Under the pieces are notes generated by a model that worked only from the letters and a program-made list of their open reading frames with translations, ran no database searches and had not been told where the DNA came from. Positions 8,139 to 17,500 of a DNA stretch of 64,000 nucleotides are shown piece by piece. The stretch spans positions 23,579 through 87,578 of the forward strand of contig CALCBD010000012.1 in the NCBI GenBank assembly GCA_937897985.1, read 5' to 3'. This stretch comes from an uncultured Paludibacter sp. (GTDB lineage Bacteria > Bacteroidota > Bacteroidia > Bacteroidales > Paludibacteraceae). Both the position numbers and the translations under genes were made by a program. Position 1 is the stretch's first letter; each line of letters opens with the position of its first letter.

Positions 8139-9593
8139 TTATTCCTTTACGGTTTTCTGTTTCGAATTTCTTTTGGTTTCTTTCGGCAAACGGGTAACGG
8201 TAGTATCTAAAGAGATATTCCTTGATTTCATCCAGGAAGTAAGCTCGTTTTTGAGTCGGTTTTTAACATTAATCACCGAACTGTTTGTCGCAAGATTTTC
8301 TTTTTCCAACGGATCGGCTTTGGTATCAGTTAACAGTTCCGTATTGCCGGTACCATCATACAAAGCAAATTTATACCTGCCATCGAGCACCATATACCCA
8401 ATCGAACTTTCGGTAAAAAGGTATTTTCTGTCAATTTTTTTCGCTACTCCTGTCAGAAGAGGTTTAAGCGACACACCTTTCAGACCCTGAGGTGCTTTAA
8501 TTCCGGCAAAATCGCACAATGTAGGTAACAAATCCAATCCATTGCACACGGGATTATCATTGTCGACAACACCTTTTTTAATCGACGGACCCTGAAAGAT
8601 AAAAGGAATACGGGCCGATTCCTCATAAAATCTGTTTTTCATGATGAGTTCATGCGAACCGTTCATATCGCCATGATCGGAAGTGAAAACGATAATGGTA
8701 TTATCGGAAATTGCAGATTTTTCGAGGGCATCAAGCACTACCGCAATTTGTTTGTCTACTGTTTCGGTAAGTCTGTGATATGCCCAGCTGTAATAACTCA
8801 ACCTTTCTTTATCAGTAAATTTCTGGTAGGCATCTAAAGCAGGCTCGTCGTTGACAGGTTCAAAGTTCAGCGGAAAGGGAGGAATTTGTTTTTGATACTC
8901 CTGTACAGGCATTGATTTTTGTAACTGAGCAAGCGAAGTGGAACACTCCCACTCTCTCTGCGTAAGATTCACGGGTTTCTCGGGCCCGGCAAGTATTTTT
9001 TCGTGCCAGAAGAAATTAATATCATGAGGATTCATCAGCGATACAAAAAGAAACAAAGGCTGATCTTTTTTACTGCGGTTCATCAAAACCGAAGCACTTT
9101 CCTGTGCCAGTTTCATACCATCGTCATTGCAAAAATACCTGAATCCGTAATTGGTATCCATGCGTTCATCAATATCCCCTTTTAAATAAGCCATAGGCAA
9201 ATGAGTTTTCCCACCATATAAAGTTTCGTACCCGGCCGAACGAAAAACTTTACCCATAGCGCTGTTTTCGAGAATGGTTTTCAGCTTTTCCTTTTCAGGC
9301 TGAGCCTGATTATTACGTACACCCACTTCAGAACCGTAATGCCCGGTCAGTAAAGCAAAACGTGAAGGTACCGAAACAGGATTAACACAATAAGCCTTAC
9401 TGAACCTGTAACCATTTCGCGACATTTTATCTGCAGCAGGGGTACTCAGGTAATTGTTCCCGGCAGACGAAAGCATCTTAAAACTCTGCTGATCGGTCAT
9501 AATATACACTATGTTTGGTTTGCTTTGTTGAGCCGAAAGAATTGCAATGTTACCTGCCAGCAGCATCGAAAATTTCACATTATTTCTCATCAC
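8139..9593 (-). CDS. Secreted S1-family sulfatase (Ser-type)
   Basis: 484 aa; signal peptide about residues 1-21 (SMLLAGNIAILSAQQ). Metal-site motif IVYIMTDQQS carries Asp-Gln rather than Asp-Asp at 33-34, as in the choline-sulfatase/heparan-sulfatase-like branch. The formylglycine motif is S74-V-P-S-R78 then FALLTGHYG; the second metal motif is VFTSDHGDMNGSHEL. A Lys-rich tail (RLPKETKRNSKQKTVKE) is unusual for a periplasmic enzyme but carries no recognisable signal. Third of the operon genes, 21 bp after the GH2 stop. Substrate position unknown. Confidence 0.92.
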   Translation of the reverse strand: MMRNNVKFSMLLAGNIAILSAQQSKPNIVYIMTDQQSFKMLSSAGNNYLSTPAADKMSRNGYRFSKAYCVNPVSVPSRFALLTGHYGSEVGVRNNQAQPEKEKLKTILENSAMGKVFRSAGYETLYGGKTHLPMAYLKGDIDERMDTNYGFRYFCNDDGMKLAQESASVLMNRSKKDQPLFLFVSLMNPHDINFFWHEKILAGPEKPVNLTQREWECSTSLAQLQKSMPVQEYQKQIPPFPLNFEPVNDEPALDAYQKFTDKERLSYYSWAYHRLTETVDKQIAVVLDALEKSAISDNTIIVFTSDHGDMNGSHELIMKNRFYEESARIPFIFQGPSIKKGVVDNDNPVCNGLDLLPTLCDFAGIKAPQGLKGVSLKPLLTGVAKKIDRKYLFTESSIGYMVLDGRYKFALYDGTGNTELLTDTKADPLEKENLATNSSVINVKNRLKNELTSWMKSRNISLDTTVTRLPKETKRNSKQKTVKE

Positions 9594-9614
9594 ATTATTT
9601 GCATTAAATTTAAA

Positions 9615-12356
9615 TTACGGATATACAGTTGGTTTCACACCTACAGGCTTGAGCAATTGTGATCCTACCACAAAGGATTTGTAACCTCCTCCCCACCAGT
9701 TACAGGTAAAATCGCCCCAGAGTTCGCCTTTTTTGACAGTAATGCTTACAGTTTGAGGTACATTTTTTTCGAGAAACAGGGTGTTGTCGGAATACTGAAT
9801 ATAAGGATTATTGCTGTAAATAACAAAATATGGTATAAATTCAGTAGAGGTTAAAGTAATCCGGACTTTTGAATCAGAAATTCGTTTAATTTTCATATCC
9901 ACATTTCCTTTTATCAGATTGAATTTTATCATATCGGCCGGGAAATAGAAGACAGGGTAAACCTGATTATTGTTTTCTATCCAGGCTTTGATATAATAAT
10001 TTCCATCACGGTAACTGTTAATATTTATTTCCGGATCGATAGCAATCCCACTGGTATTTTCATCAAAATCGACATTTCGTGTCCATTCGCCTGCCACTGA
10101 ACCATCCGATTTCATAAGCCGGCACATGACTTTCTGATTTGTAATTTTTTCTTTATCATTCAGATAATTTACTGTCAGCATGTTATTTTTATTGTTTATC
10201 ATCAATGCTACCGGCGACATGGCTCTTTTGACCGTATAAAAGGCAGGTTTTTTGAATTCGTAAAGATCGATAACATTGTACTCGACCGACGGCCAGGTAT
10301 CAGCCCATTTCCACATCAACACACCACCGCATTCTTTCATATTGTTCCGAAAATGAGTCAGCATTCGGGGAAGCCCGTGAGCCTGAGCTACCTGCGAAAG
10401 ATATACAAATTCGGGCATCGAACCGGCTTTTCCGAAATAGGTTTCCACCATTTTGGTCACAGTTTGCGGAAAATCTCTTCGCATGGTGGGGACATCGCCC
10501 CAATGCATAAAGTAATAATCGTTATCGATTGGCCATTCCTTGTCGTAAGGCAGGAAACTGCGCATGGTGGACACCTGCGAAAATGAAGGACATCCTCCTT
10601 CGCTGATAAATCTGCCTTCGTCGCCACGAATGTACTGATAATCGTTTTCGGGGAAAGCAGCGCCCCAGTTTCGTTTATCGCCACCCCACGGACTTCGCGG
10701 ATATCCTCCTCCCGATGGACTGGAAGGATGCCAGTAACGATCAGGATCGTATTCTTTCATTACTTTTTTTTGTACAACATGCGATATTTTATTGGCAAAC
10801 TGACCCACACCCCTGTCGTAATTCACCATATCCGATTCATTATCTCCACACCAGGCAACGACACAGGCACGATTGCGGAGTTGCTTCACCACATTCACGG
10901 TTTCGGATTCTACTTCATCCAAAAATTCCTGATTATTCGGATATTGTCCTGAAGCATAAAAGAAATCCTGCCAAACCATAATTCCCTTTTCGTCGCAGGC
11001 ATCGTAGAACCATGGATTTTCAACATTTCCTCCACCCCACACTCGCAGCATATTTGCCCCAATTTCGACAGCCATATCGATGGTTCGGTAATACTTTTCT
11101 CTGCTGATATTCTGTTCAAACACGTCAAGAGGCTGAAAATTAAAACCTTTCATAAAAACATATTTCCCGTTTACGTAAAATTGCAAGGGTGACACTTCCA
11201 CCTCTTCGGGTTTGTCGAGCGGCACTTTACTCCACGCTCCCACAAATCCGCCATCCATGACATCCGTTTTATCGGGACCCGGATTACCGATACGGTAATT
11301 TACCATTCGTTTTTCGACAGGTGTGGTTTTAACAACAACTTCCCGGATTGCAACACGTTCTGAGTAAGTATCCTGAACTGTTTTCCGGTTTTTAATTTTC
11401 AGCGTCAGATTGTACAAAGGATGATCGCCGAGACCCGAAGGCCACCAGAGTTCAGGGTTGGCAACATCAATCTTTAAATGCAGTGTTTTCTGAGCTTCCC
11501 CTTTTTGGAGAACAATATTCTGAGTCACTTTATAATCCTTACCGTTGCGACTCAACACGGCTTCAATTTCGCCCTTAAAATCGGATTGGGGAATCAGTTC
11601 GACAGCAATATCGGCTTTAGCATTGGTATGATCTTCCGATAAAGAAGTACGAAACCATACATTTTCGATTTTTGCCGCATTACAAATCCTGAGTTTCACA
11701 GGCCTGTAAATACCCGACAAAATGATGCGGGGAACATTGTCCCAGCCATAATTCATTTGTACCTTGCGGGTAATCAGCCTTTCTTTTACGAAAAACGCAC
11801 ACGAAAGCTCGTCCAATATCTTTTTGGCATTATTTACCTGATTATAAACCTCTTTCATGGGCGAAGCCAGACGTATAAGCAGTTTATTTTCGCCTTTGAG
11901 TATGATGCCGGTAGCATCGAACGAATATTTTTTGAACATGTTATGTGTCTTAGCCAGCAATTTGCCGTTTAGCCAGATGGTGGCAAAACAATCCAGGCCA
12001 TCAAACTCGAGGTATGCCTTTTTACCTGCTTTGAGTTCGGGTGCCGTGAAAGTGGTACGGTACATAAAATCTTCATTTTCGACCCATACCGCACTGTAAA
12101 AATTCTGTCCGAAATACAAATCGGGTAATACTCCATCGCGCATTAAATCGACCTGGACATTCCCCGGCACAACGGCTTTGCGCCATGTATTCACCGACAT
12201 TGTCTGTTCCAGTGCTTTTTCATCGGATGATATATAAGGAAAATGAATATACTCCCAGTTATCTTTGATTTCGGTTGTCGAACTTTTTGATTGTGCACAC
12301 AAAGCAAAAACTATAAAAGTAAGAGTGACACTCAAAAGCAATCTTTTTTTCATCAT
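9615..12356 (-). CDS. GH2 family beta-glycosidase (beta-mannosidase-like branch)
   Basis: 913 aa from ATG 12356 (ATG 12353 equally possible). The upstream in-frame ATG at 12401 lies inside the preceding gene and would bury the signal peptide KKRLLLSVTLTFIVFALCAQ. Order: sugar-binding jelly roll (about 30-200, YRTTFTAPELKAGKKAYLEFDGLDCFATIWLNG), immunoglobulin-like domain, TIM barrel with MLRVWGGGNVENPWFYDACDEKG, acid/base Glu at about 507 (AWCGDNES) and nucleophile Glu at about 586 (FISEGGCPSF), then beta-sandwiches. These are signatures of the mannosidase-like subgroup, which also contains xylosidases and glucosaminidases. In the operon it would trim beta-linked residues exposed by the adjacent GH39-like enzyme and the sulfatases. 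Periplasmic by signal peptide. Confidence 0.9.
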   Translation of the reverse strand: MMKKRLLLSVTLTFIVFALCAQSKSSTTEIKDNWEYIHFPYISSDEKALEQTMSVNTWRKAVVPGNVQVDLMRDGVLPDLYFGQNFYSAVWVENEDFMYRTTFTAPELKAGKKAYLEFDGLDCFATIWLNGKLLAKTHNMFKKYSFDATGIILKGENKLLIRLASPMKEVYNQVNNAKKILDELSCAFFVKERLITRKVQMNYGWDNVPRIILSGIYRPVKLRICNAAKIENVWFRTSLSEDHTNAKADIAVELIPQSDFKGEIEAVLSRNGKDYKVTQNIVLQKGEAQKTLHLKIDVANPELWWPSGLGDHPLYNLTLKIKNRKTVQDTYSERVAIREVVVKTTPVEKRMVNYRIGNPGPDKTDVMDGGFVGAWSKVPLDKPEEVEVSPLQFYVNGKYVFMKGFNFQPLDVFEQNISREKYYRTIDMAVEIGANMLRVWGGGNVENPWFYDACDEKGIMVWQDFFYASGQYPNNQEFLDEVESETVNVVKQLRNRACVVAWCGDNESDMVNYDRGVGQFANKISHVVQKKVMKEYDPDRYWHPSSPSGGGYPRSPWGGDKRNWGAAFPENDYQYIRGDEGRFISEGGCPSFSQVSTMRSFLPYDKEWPIDNDYYFMHWGDVPTMRRDFPQTVTKMVETYFGKAGSMPEFVYLSQVAQAHGLPRMLTHFRNNMKECGGVLMWKWADTWPSVEYNVIDLYEFKKPAFYTVKRAMSPVALMINNKNNMLTVNYLNDKEKITNQKVMCRLMKSDGSVAGEWTRNVDFDENTSGIAIDPEININSYRDGNYYIKAWIENNNQVYPVFYFPADMIKFNLIKGNVDMKIKRISDSKVRITLTSTEFIPYFVIYSNNPYIQYSDNTLFLEKNVPQTVSITVKKGELWGDFTCNWWGGGYKSFVVGSQLLKPVGVKPTVYP

Positions 12357-12378
12357 AATAAATTGGAAAATTTTGTTG

Positions 12379-14352
12379 TTATTTCTTAATAATTTTTTCA
12401 ATATCTGTTATTCCGTTGTGTCTGACCTTCAACAGATAAACACCTCTTTTTAAGTGGTTTAAACTTATTTCATTCGAACCGGAAAGTTCGAATCGCTGCA
12501 TCATTTTTCCGGTGATATCATAGATTTCAGCAAATTCGGTCTTAGTTGCATGAATGGTCAGCCTGTCGGTGAAGATACCCGGATATACTGAAAAGCTGTT
12601 GATACGTTCGTTGAGAACATCGGTTTCGGAAGTGCTGTCTTCTTCGAGCGCAATAACAAAAAGTTCAGGAGTGTTGATCGGGAAAGTAAGGATTAGTCCT
12701 TCAGCTGTAATCTGTACCTTGTATTTGTAGGGTTTCAGTGTCAGATTTTCTTTAATACGCGTTGCATATTTATCATTATCAGTTTGCAGCCAGTACTTGC
12801 CTTTTACCGACATGGTATTATATTGCGCAATATAGTTGGTGTCGTTTTCGTAAGCTGTATTGAGTACACCCTTAGCCGACAGATCGTTACGCAGCATTCG
12901 GTAATGGTCGGTCGAATCATTCAGGGTGGTATAAGATATTTTTATATTTGTTTTATTAAATACCGAAGTTGGAACATAAACCGAAATTTCATTTTTCTTT
13001 CGCTGATTTCTGTTCATATTAAAACCAGAAACCATGAGATAGCTTTTCCCTTCAGGTTTAAAAAACCCCACACTTTTGTACAATTGGGTCGACTGTTTGG
13101 TTAATTTCAGCGTATTGTTCAATTCGACTACTCTCGTAGCGTCGTTACAATAATCCCAGACTGAATAAATAAACCCCTGTGAATTCAGGATATTTTTTTG
13201 CGAATCGCTGGAAGGATCGATTGCCGACCAGTGGAAAAGTTTATCGAGCCGGTATTTTCTAAGTTCCATGATATAGTGAAAATTGCCTGCAGCTCCGCGT
13301 GCTCCCGGGGCATTATCCCTGTCGCCCAGCTCATTCACCAAAAACCAGCCATACTCATGCACTTCCCTCGATAAAGTTGAAGGAGGTGTAATGGCATCCA
13401 TTTCGTCCCACATATCAGTAGCAGCACCACCGGCCGTATAATCCGGATTTACCGAATTTATCACCAGCGCATTGTTACTGTCGAGAGAAGCAATACAATA
13501 AGTGGAAATCGGCGAAGTAGTATAAGGGAAATTCTGCTCTCTGGCCTCTGAAAGCAGGGTTTTCAGATTATCGTGTCCTTTGCCCGACCTGTTGTACGGA
13601 AAAACCTTCGCACCGGGCAAAACACTTTTTACAGCAAGTGCTGTTGTTTTATAAAAAATTCTGTACTCGTCGGGAGTCCCGTTGAAACGTGTCGACCCTC
13701 CGGCTTCGGTACCAAGCCTGAAACCCCAGCTATTTACCCGTTCATAACCATAAAGACGAACCAGCTCGTTACACAAACCGGTGATAAACTGTCCCCATTC
13801 ACTCATGTCGCGTGGTGGATTGCACTGACCATAGGTTTCGCCTCCTTCCGGTTCGTAAGGATTAAGCGGGAAACACCAGGGAGTGTTGTCCAGCACAATA
13901 TTAGGCGAATTATATCCCATTTCAAGTACCGGACTCAGGCGGGCAGGAATTAACTCCCAGCGATACTGTATTTTACCGTTTACATCCCTGTAAGCCAGAT
14001 CATTTTTGCTGATTTCATCAATTGTTGTGTTATTTTTCGAAGCTGACCATCCACCCAGAAACCTGACAATATTCACATTGTCGGCAAACATTACTTCGTG
14101 GGCAAATCCTTCACGTTTATGGTATCTGAAGGAAACAGTATTGTCAAGTAAATACGGAGGAGGATCGAGATGAACAGCGTCGGGCGAATCAAAATAATTT
14201 TCGGCGAGCAGGGGTTGATTCCGGTAAAAACCGTTCATTACCGGATATTCAAAAAGAATGGGAAAAGTAGATGCACTCCGCGTATTTGCTCCACAAAAAA
14301 TCATTGATAAAATTATTACTGTCCTTGAAATTTTTGTCATTTTGGTTAACAT
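12379..14352 (-). CDS. T9SS-exported GH39-like TIM-barrel glycosidase
   Basis: 657 aa, signal peptide about 1-27. The catalytic region (about 30-430) has the clan-A pattern of GH39-like enzymes: a putative acid/base Glu at 216 (WGFRLGTEAGG) after strand 4 and a putative nucleophile Glu at 333 (EVHEYGWF) before strand 8. Assignment to GH39 itself is uncertain because the classic Asn-Glu-Pro is replaced by Thr-Glu-Ala. A beta-sandwich follows (about 440-570). The last 75 residues (NSFSVYPGIFTDRLTIHATKTEF...GVYLLKVRHN) are a type A T9SS sorting domain. It is the only member of this operon with such a tail, so it probably acts on the cell surface while the sulfatases and GH2 work in the periplasm. 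First gene of the operon; its stop lies 22 bp before the GH2 start. Confidence 0.8.
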   Translation of the reverse strand: MLTKMTKISRTVIILSMIFCGANTRSASTFPILFEYPVMNGFYRNQPLLAENYFDSPDAVHLDPPPYLLDNTVSFRYHKREGFAHEVMFADNVNIVRFLGGWSASKNNTTIDEISKNDLAYRDVNGKIQYRWELIPARLSPVLEMGYNSPNIVLDNTPWCFPLNPYEPEGGETYGQCNPPRDMSEWGQFITGLCNELVRLYGYERVNSWGFRLGTEAGGSTRFNGTPDEYRIFYKTTALAVKSVLPGAKVFPYNRSGKGHDNLKTLLSEAREQNFPYTTSPISTYCIASLDSNNALVINSVNPDYTAGGAATDMWDEMDAITPPSTLSREVHEYGWFLVNELGDRDNAPGARGAAGNFHYIMELRKYRLDKLFHWSAIDPSSDSQKNILNSQGFIYSVWDYCNDATRVVELNNTLKLTKQSTQLYKSVGFFKPEGKSYLMVSGFNMNRNQRKKNEISVYVPTSVFNKTNIKISYTTLNDSTDHYRMLRNDLSAKGVLNTAYENDTNYIAQYNTMSVKGKYWLQTDNDKYATRIKENLTLKPYKYKVQITAEGLILTFPINTPELFVIALEEDSTSETDVLNERINSFSVYPGIFTDRLTIHATKTEFAEIYDITGKMMQRFELSGSNEISLNHLKRGVYLLKVRHNGITDIEKIIKK

Positions 14353-14378
14353 ATCATTTTGTACCGATTTTGTAAGGG

Positions 14379-14386
14379 CGAAAATA
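14379..14386 (-). promoter_or_regulatory. -7-like promoter element for the GH39-GH2-sulfatase operon
   Basis: Read on the minus strand this is TATTTTCG, one mismatch from TAnnTTTG, inside AGTACTATTTTCG. It lies 26 bp before the ATG at 14352, the same distance as the element before the gene at 4506. The weak -7 and lack of a -33 box fit dependence on the adjacent operator. Confidence 0.6.
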
Positions 14387-14407
14387 GTACTAAAACCAGC
14401 TGCCGGA

Positions 14408-14436
14408 AGTATGTATTTGTATCAAAAAAGTATGAT
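14408..14436 (-). promoter_or_regulatory. Operator copy 2: AGTATG direct repeats 21 bp apart
   Basis: AGTATG at 14408-14413 and 14429-14434, 21 bp apart, with GTATCAAAAAAGTATGAT at 14419-14436 identical to 4573-4590. The gap to the -7-like element is again 21 bp. It sits between divergent promoters for the sulfatase operon and the hybrid regulator, so it may also influence the regulator gene. Confidence 0.7.
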
Positions 14437-14483
14437 AGAATTTTATTTATCATACCATATCTTTAGTATTTTCCGAAAAATAA

Positions 14484-14491
14484 TACCTTTG
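14484..14491 (+). promoter_or_regulatory. -7 promoter element for the hybrid two-component regulator
   Basis: TACCTTTG matches TAnnTTTG. A weak -33-like CTTTAG lies at 14461-14466, about 18 bp upstream. The predicted transcript start leaves a leader of about 70 nt before the ATG at 14571. Confidence 0.5.
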
Positions 14492-14570
14492 CAACAGTTA
14501 ATATAAAAAAACGGGTAACTTGCCGCGGTTAAAAATACTATAGCTGAAACAAATCACTTTTCTGTAGAAT

Positions 14571-17500
14571 ATGAGATATAAAAGAAATTCCGGGAGAATT
14601 CTGACTACCGGACTTATTATAAATTTCCTTTTCATTCTGTCCGCAGTTTCAACTGACGGTTTGAATGCAAGCGGTATGATTACAAAAATTATATCGAGCA
14701 ACGACGGACTTTCAAACAGTGCGATTTCGGTCATACACAAGGATTCATCAGGAGTAATGTGGTTCGGCACATGGGATGGTTTAAATTCCTTCGATGGCCG
14801 CAATATCCGGATATTTAAATCGGACAAGAAAAACCCCAAAACAATCACGAGCAATGTAATTATCGATATCGTGGAACCAGCCAAAGGAACACTTTGGGTT
14901 AGCACAACAAACGGTGTAAACAGGCTGAATACCGAAACCCGTGATGTAGAGCGATACTTCGTTGAGGAAGGGAAAAATGCTTCCACATCGTCAAAGTCAT
15001 ATAAACTCACACTGGGTCCGCAAAATCTGGTACTTTGTTATACCCTGAAAAATGAACTCACTTACTATGACCGTTCAACCGATCGTTTTGTTCCTTTGCA
15101 CATCGAAGCTGTTTCATCAAAAAAAATTATCGAACTGGTAAGCGATGCACAGGGAAGTGTTTTTATGGTTTCGTCGGACGCAGAATTGTTCCGTTTACAA
15201 CTCAGAATAAGACACAACCAACCTGAAGTTTCCTCGTGTGTAAGGGTACTTAACCAGTTTTCAGCATGGAATATCTACCCCAAATCAGACAATGAATTCT
15301 GGTTGATCGATAAAGATCTGAATTATATATATCTGTTTAATTCCGAAAACGGGTTATTTAAAATAATTGCCGACATTTCAGCATTGCCTTCAAAAGGAGG
15401 AATACTGACCATCAATGAATTCAACAATGAAATCGTTTTGGGTCTGGCTACCACCGGATTATTCTATTACGATATTTTACGAAAATCGTGGGTGCAAATT
15501 CAGAATCCTGAGTATCATGGCGGAGTTCTGTCATCGTTTTTTGATAAAAAGCAACAGATATTATGGGTTGGTACTAATAATAACGGTGTCATTTCGAGTT
15601 ATCGCGAACAGCTGAATTTTAAATGTATTGCCAATAAAGACCTGTCGAACAGGCATGCAAGCGCAGTCAGGGCCATTAACGAAGATGGTCAGGGACGAAT
15701 CTGGGTTGGTAGCCGGGGAAACGGAGTGTCAATCATAACTAATCCGTTGATGGCAAACAGTAAGGTAATCAACATCCCTGAGTTTATCAACAAATCAATT
15801 CTTTCCATTTGCAAAGGTCCCGACAATCTGATGTTTATCGGTTCCGAATCGGAAGGTTTATTTGCGGTTGATTATAAAACTTTAAACGTAAAAAGAGTGG
15901 ATTTGTCAAAAAGCCGAAAATTTTCCTATACTTCAAACCCGCCTGTGTATGGCCTCTTCTGGGATCAAACGGCTTCGGCACTTTGGATAGGAACCAATAC
16001 CGAGGGTGCATTTCAGGTTGAGCTGAAAACCGCAAACGGACAAATATCTGTTCAGAATATATACAGCTACAACAAAGAGAATAAATCAGGATTGAAAAAC
16101 AACAATATTTATTCAATTATCGGTCTGGATAAATCAAATGTGCTGTTATCCACACGGGGTGCAGGTTTGTTTCTGGTAAATAAATTCAGCCATAAGGCAG
16201 TAACCAACATAAACCAGGACAGCCCGTCACCACTTACCGACAATGATGTATTGTGTTTGCAGCGGAGTTCGGATGATGTCTTCTGGGCCGGCACAAGCTA
16301 CGGACTTAATAAACTCATTTTTAAAAACAACAAAATCAGGGTTACCCACTATACCGAACAAAGCGGTCTCCCGAATAATACGGTTCACGGCATACTCGAA
16401 GACAGCAACGGTATTATCTGGATCAGCACCAACAACGGTTTGTCAAAAATAGATCCGGCAAACAATGAGGTCACTAATTACAACCATGGTTACGGACTTC
16501 AGAGCAACGAATTTTCGGACGGCGCTTATTTTAAATCCTCGAAAAGCGAACTCTTTTTCGGAGGAATAAACGGTCTGAATCATTTTTTTACTTCCGAATT
16601 CGAAGAACGCAACTTTAATCCGGATATTCTGATTACCGATATAAAAATCAACAACTCGGCATTCCCCCTTTCTGCTTTTACAAAAACTGACCGTAAAGGC
16701 AGCTATATTTCGTTGAAATACAATCAAAACTTCTTTACCTTTACTTTCGTTGCACTCGACTATATCAACAACTCCAATTGCGAGTACAGCTACATTCTCG
16801 AAGGTTTCAATAAAGAATGGGTAACTACCGGCACATCCAATACAGCGACGTTTACCAACGTTACACCGGGAAATTATATCCTGAAAATTAAAGCAAGCAA
16901 CGGCGATAAACTTTGGAGCAATCAACATTATACCCTCCGGATAAAAATAGACAAACCGTGGTGGGCGGGAATAACAGCTTTTATCATTTATTTTTTACTG
17001 ACCATCATCATCATTTATTTTATTTATTCCACCATAAAAAAACGTGTTCAGCTCAATCGTACCATTTTCGAGGAACGTGTTGCAAAAAAAGAACAACTTG
17101 TTACTTATGAAGCAAAATTGCGTTTTTTCACCAATATTGCACATGAGTTTTGCACTCCTCTGACGCTGATTTATGGCCCGTGCGAAAAACTGCTCGAAAA
17201 TGAATCGATGAACGGATCGACCAAGAAATACCTGCATATTATAAAAAATAATGCTGAACGTATGCAGCGGCTGATTAACGACCTGATGGATTTCAGAAGG
17301 GTAGAAACCGACAACAAAAAAATTGTATTTGAAAATATTGATATACAGGAACTTGTAAAATATATTTCGGACAATTTCATTGAATTTTCGGAACAAAAGC
17401 AAATCAGCTTTACACTGAATTTTGCCAACGAAAACAAACATTTTATTTCAGACAGGGATGCTTTGGAAAAAATTATGTTTAATCTGGTATCAAATGCCTA

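Noticed and set aside
14498..15010. 170-codon open frame on the minus strand at the start of the HTCS gene
   Set aside because: It lies opposite the HTCS coding sequence, shows no protein-like domain or signal, and its composition is that of a reverse-strand shadow of a well-supported gene.
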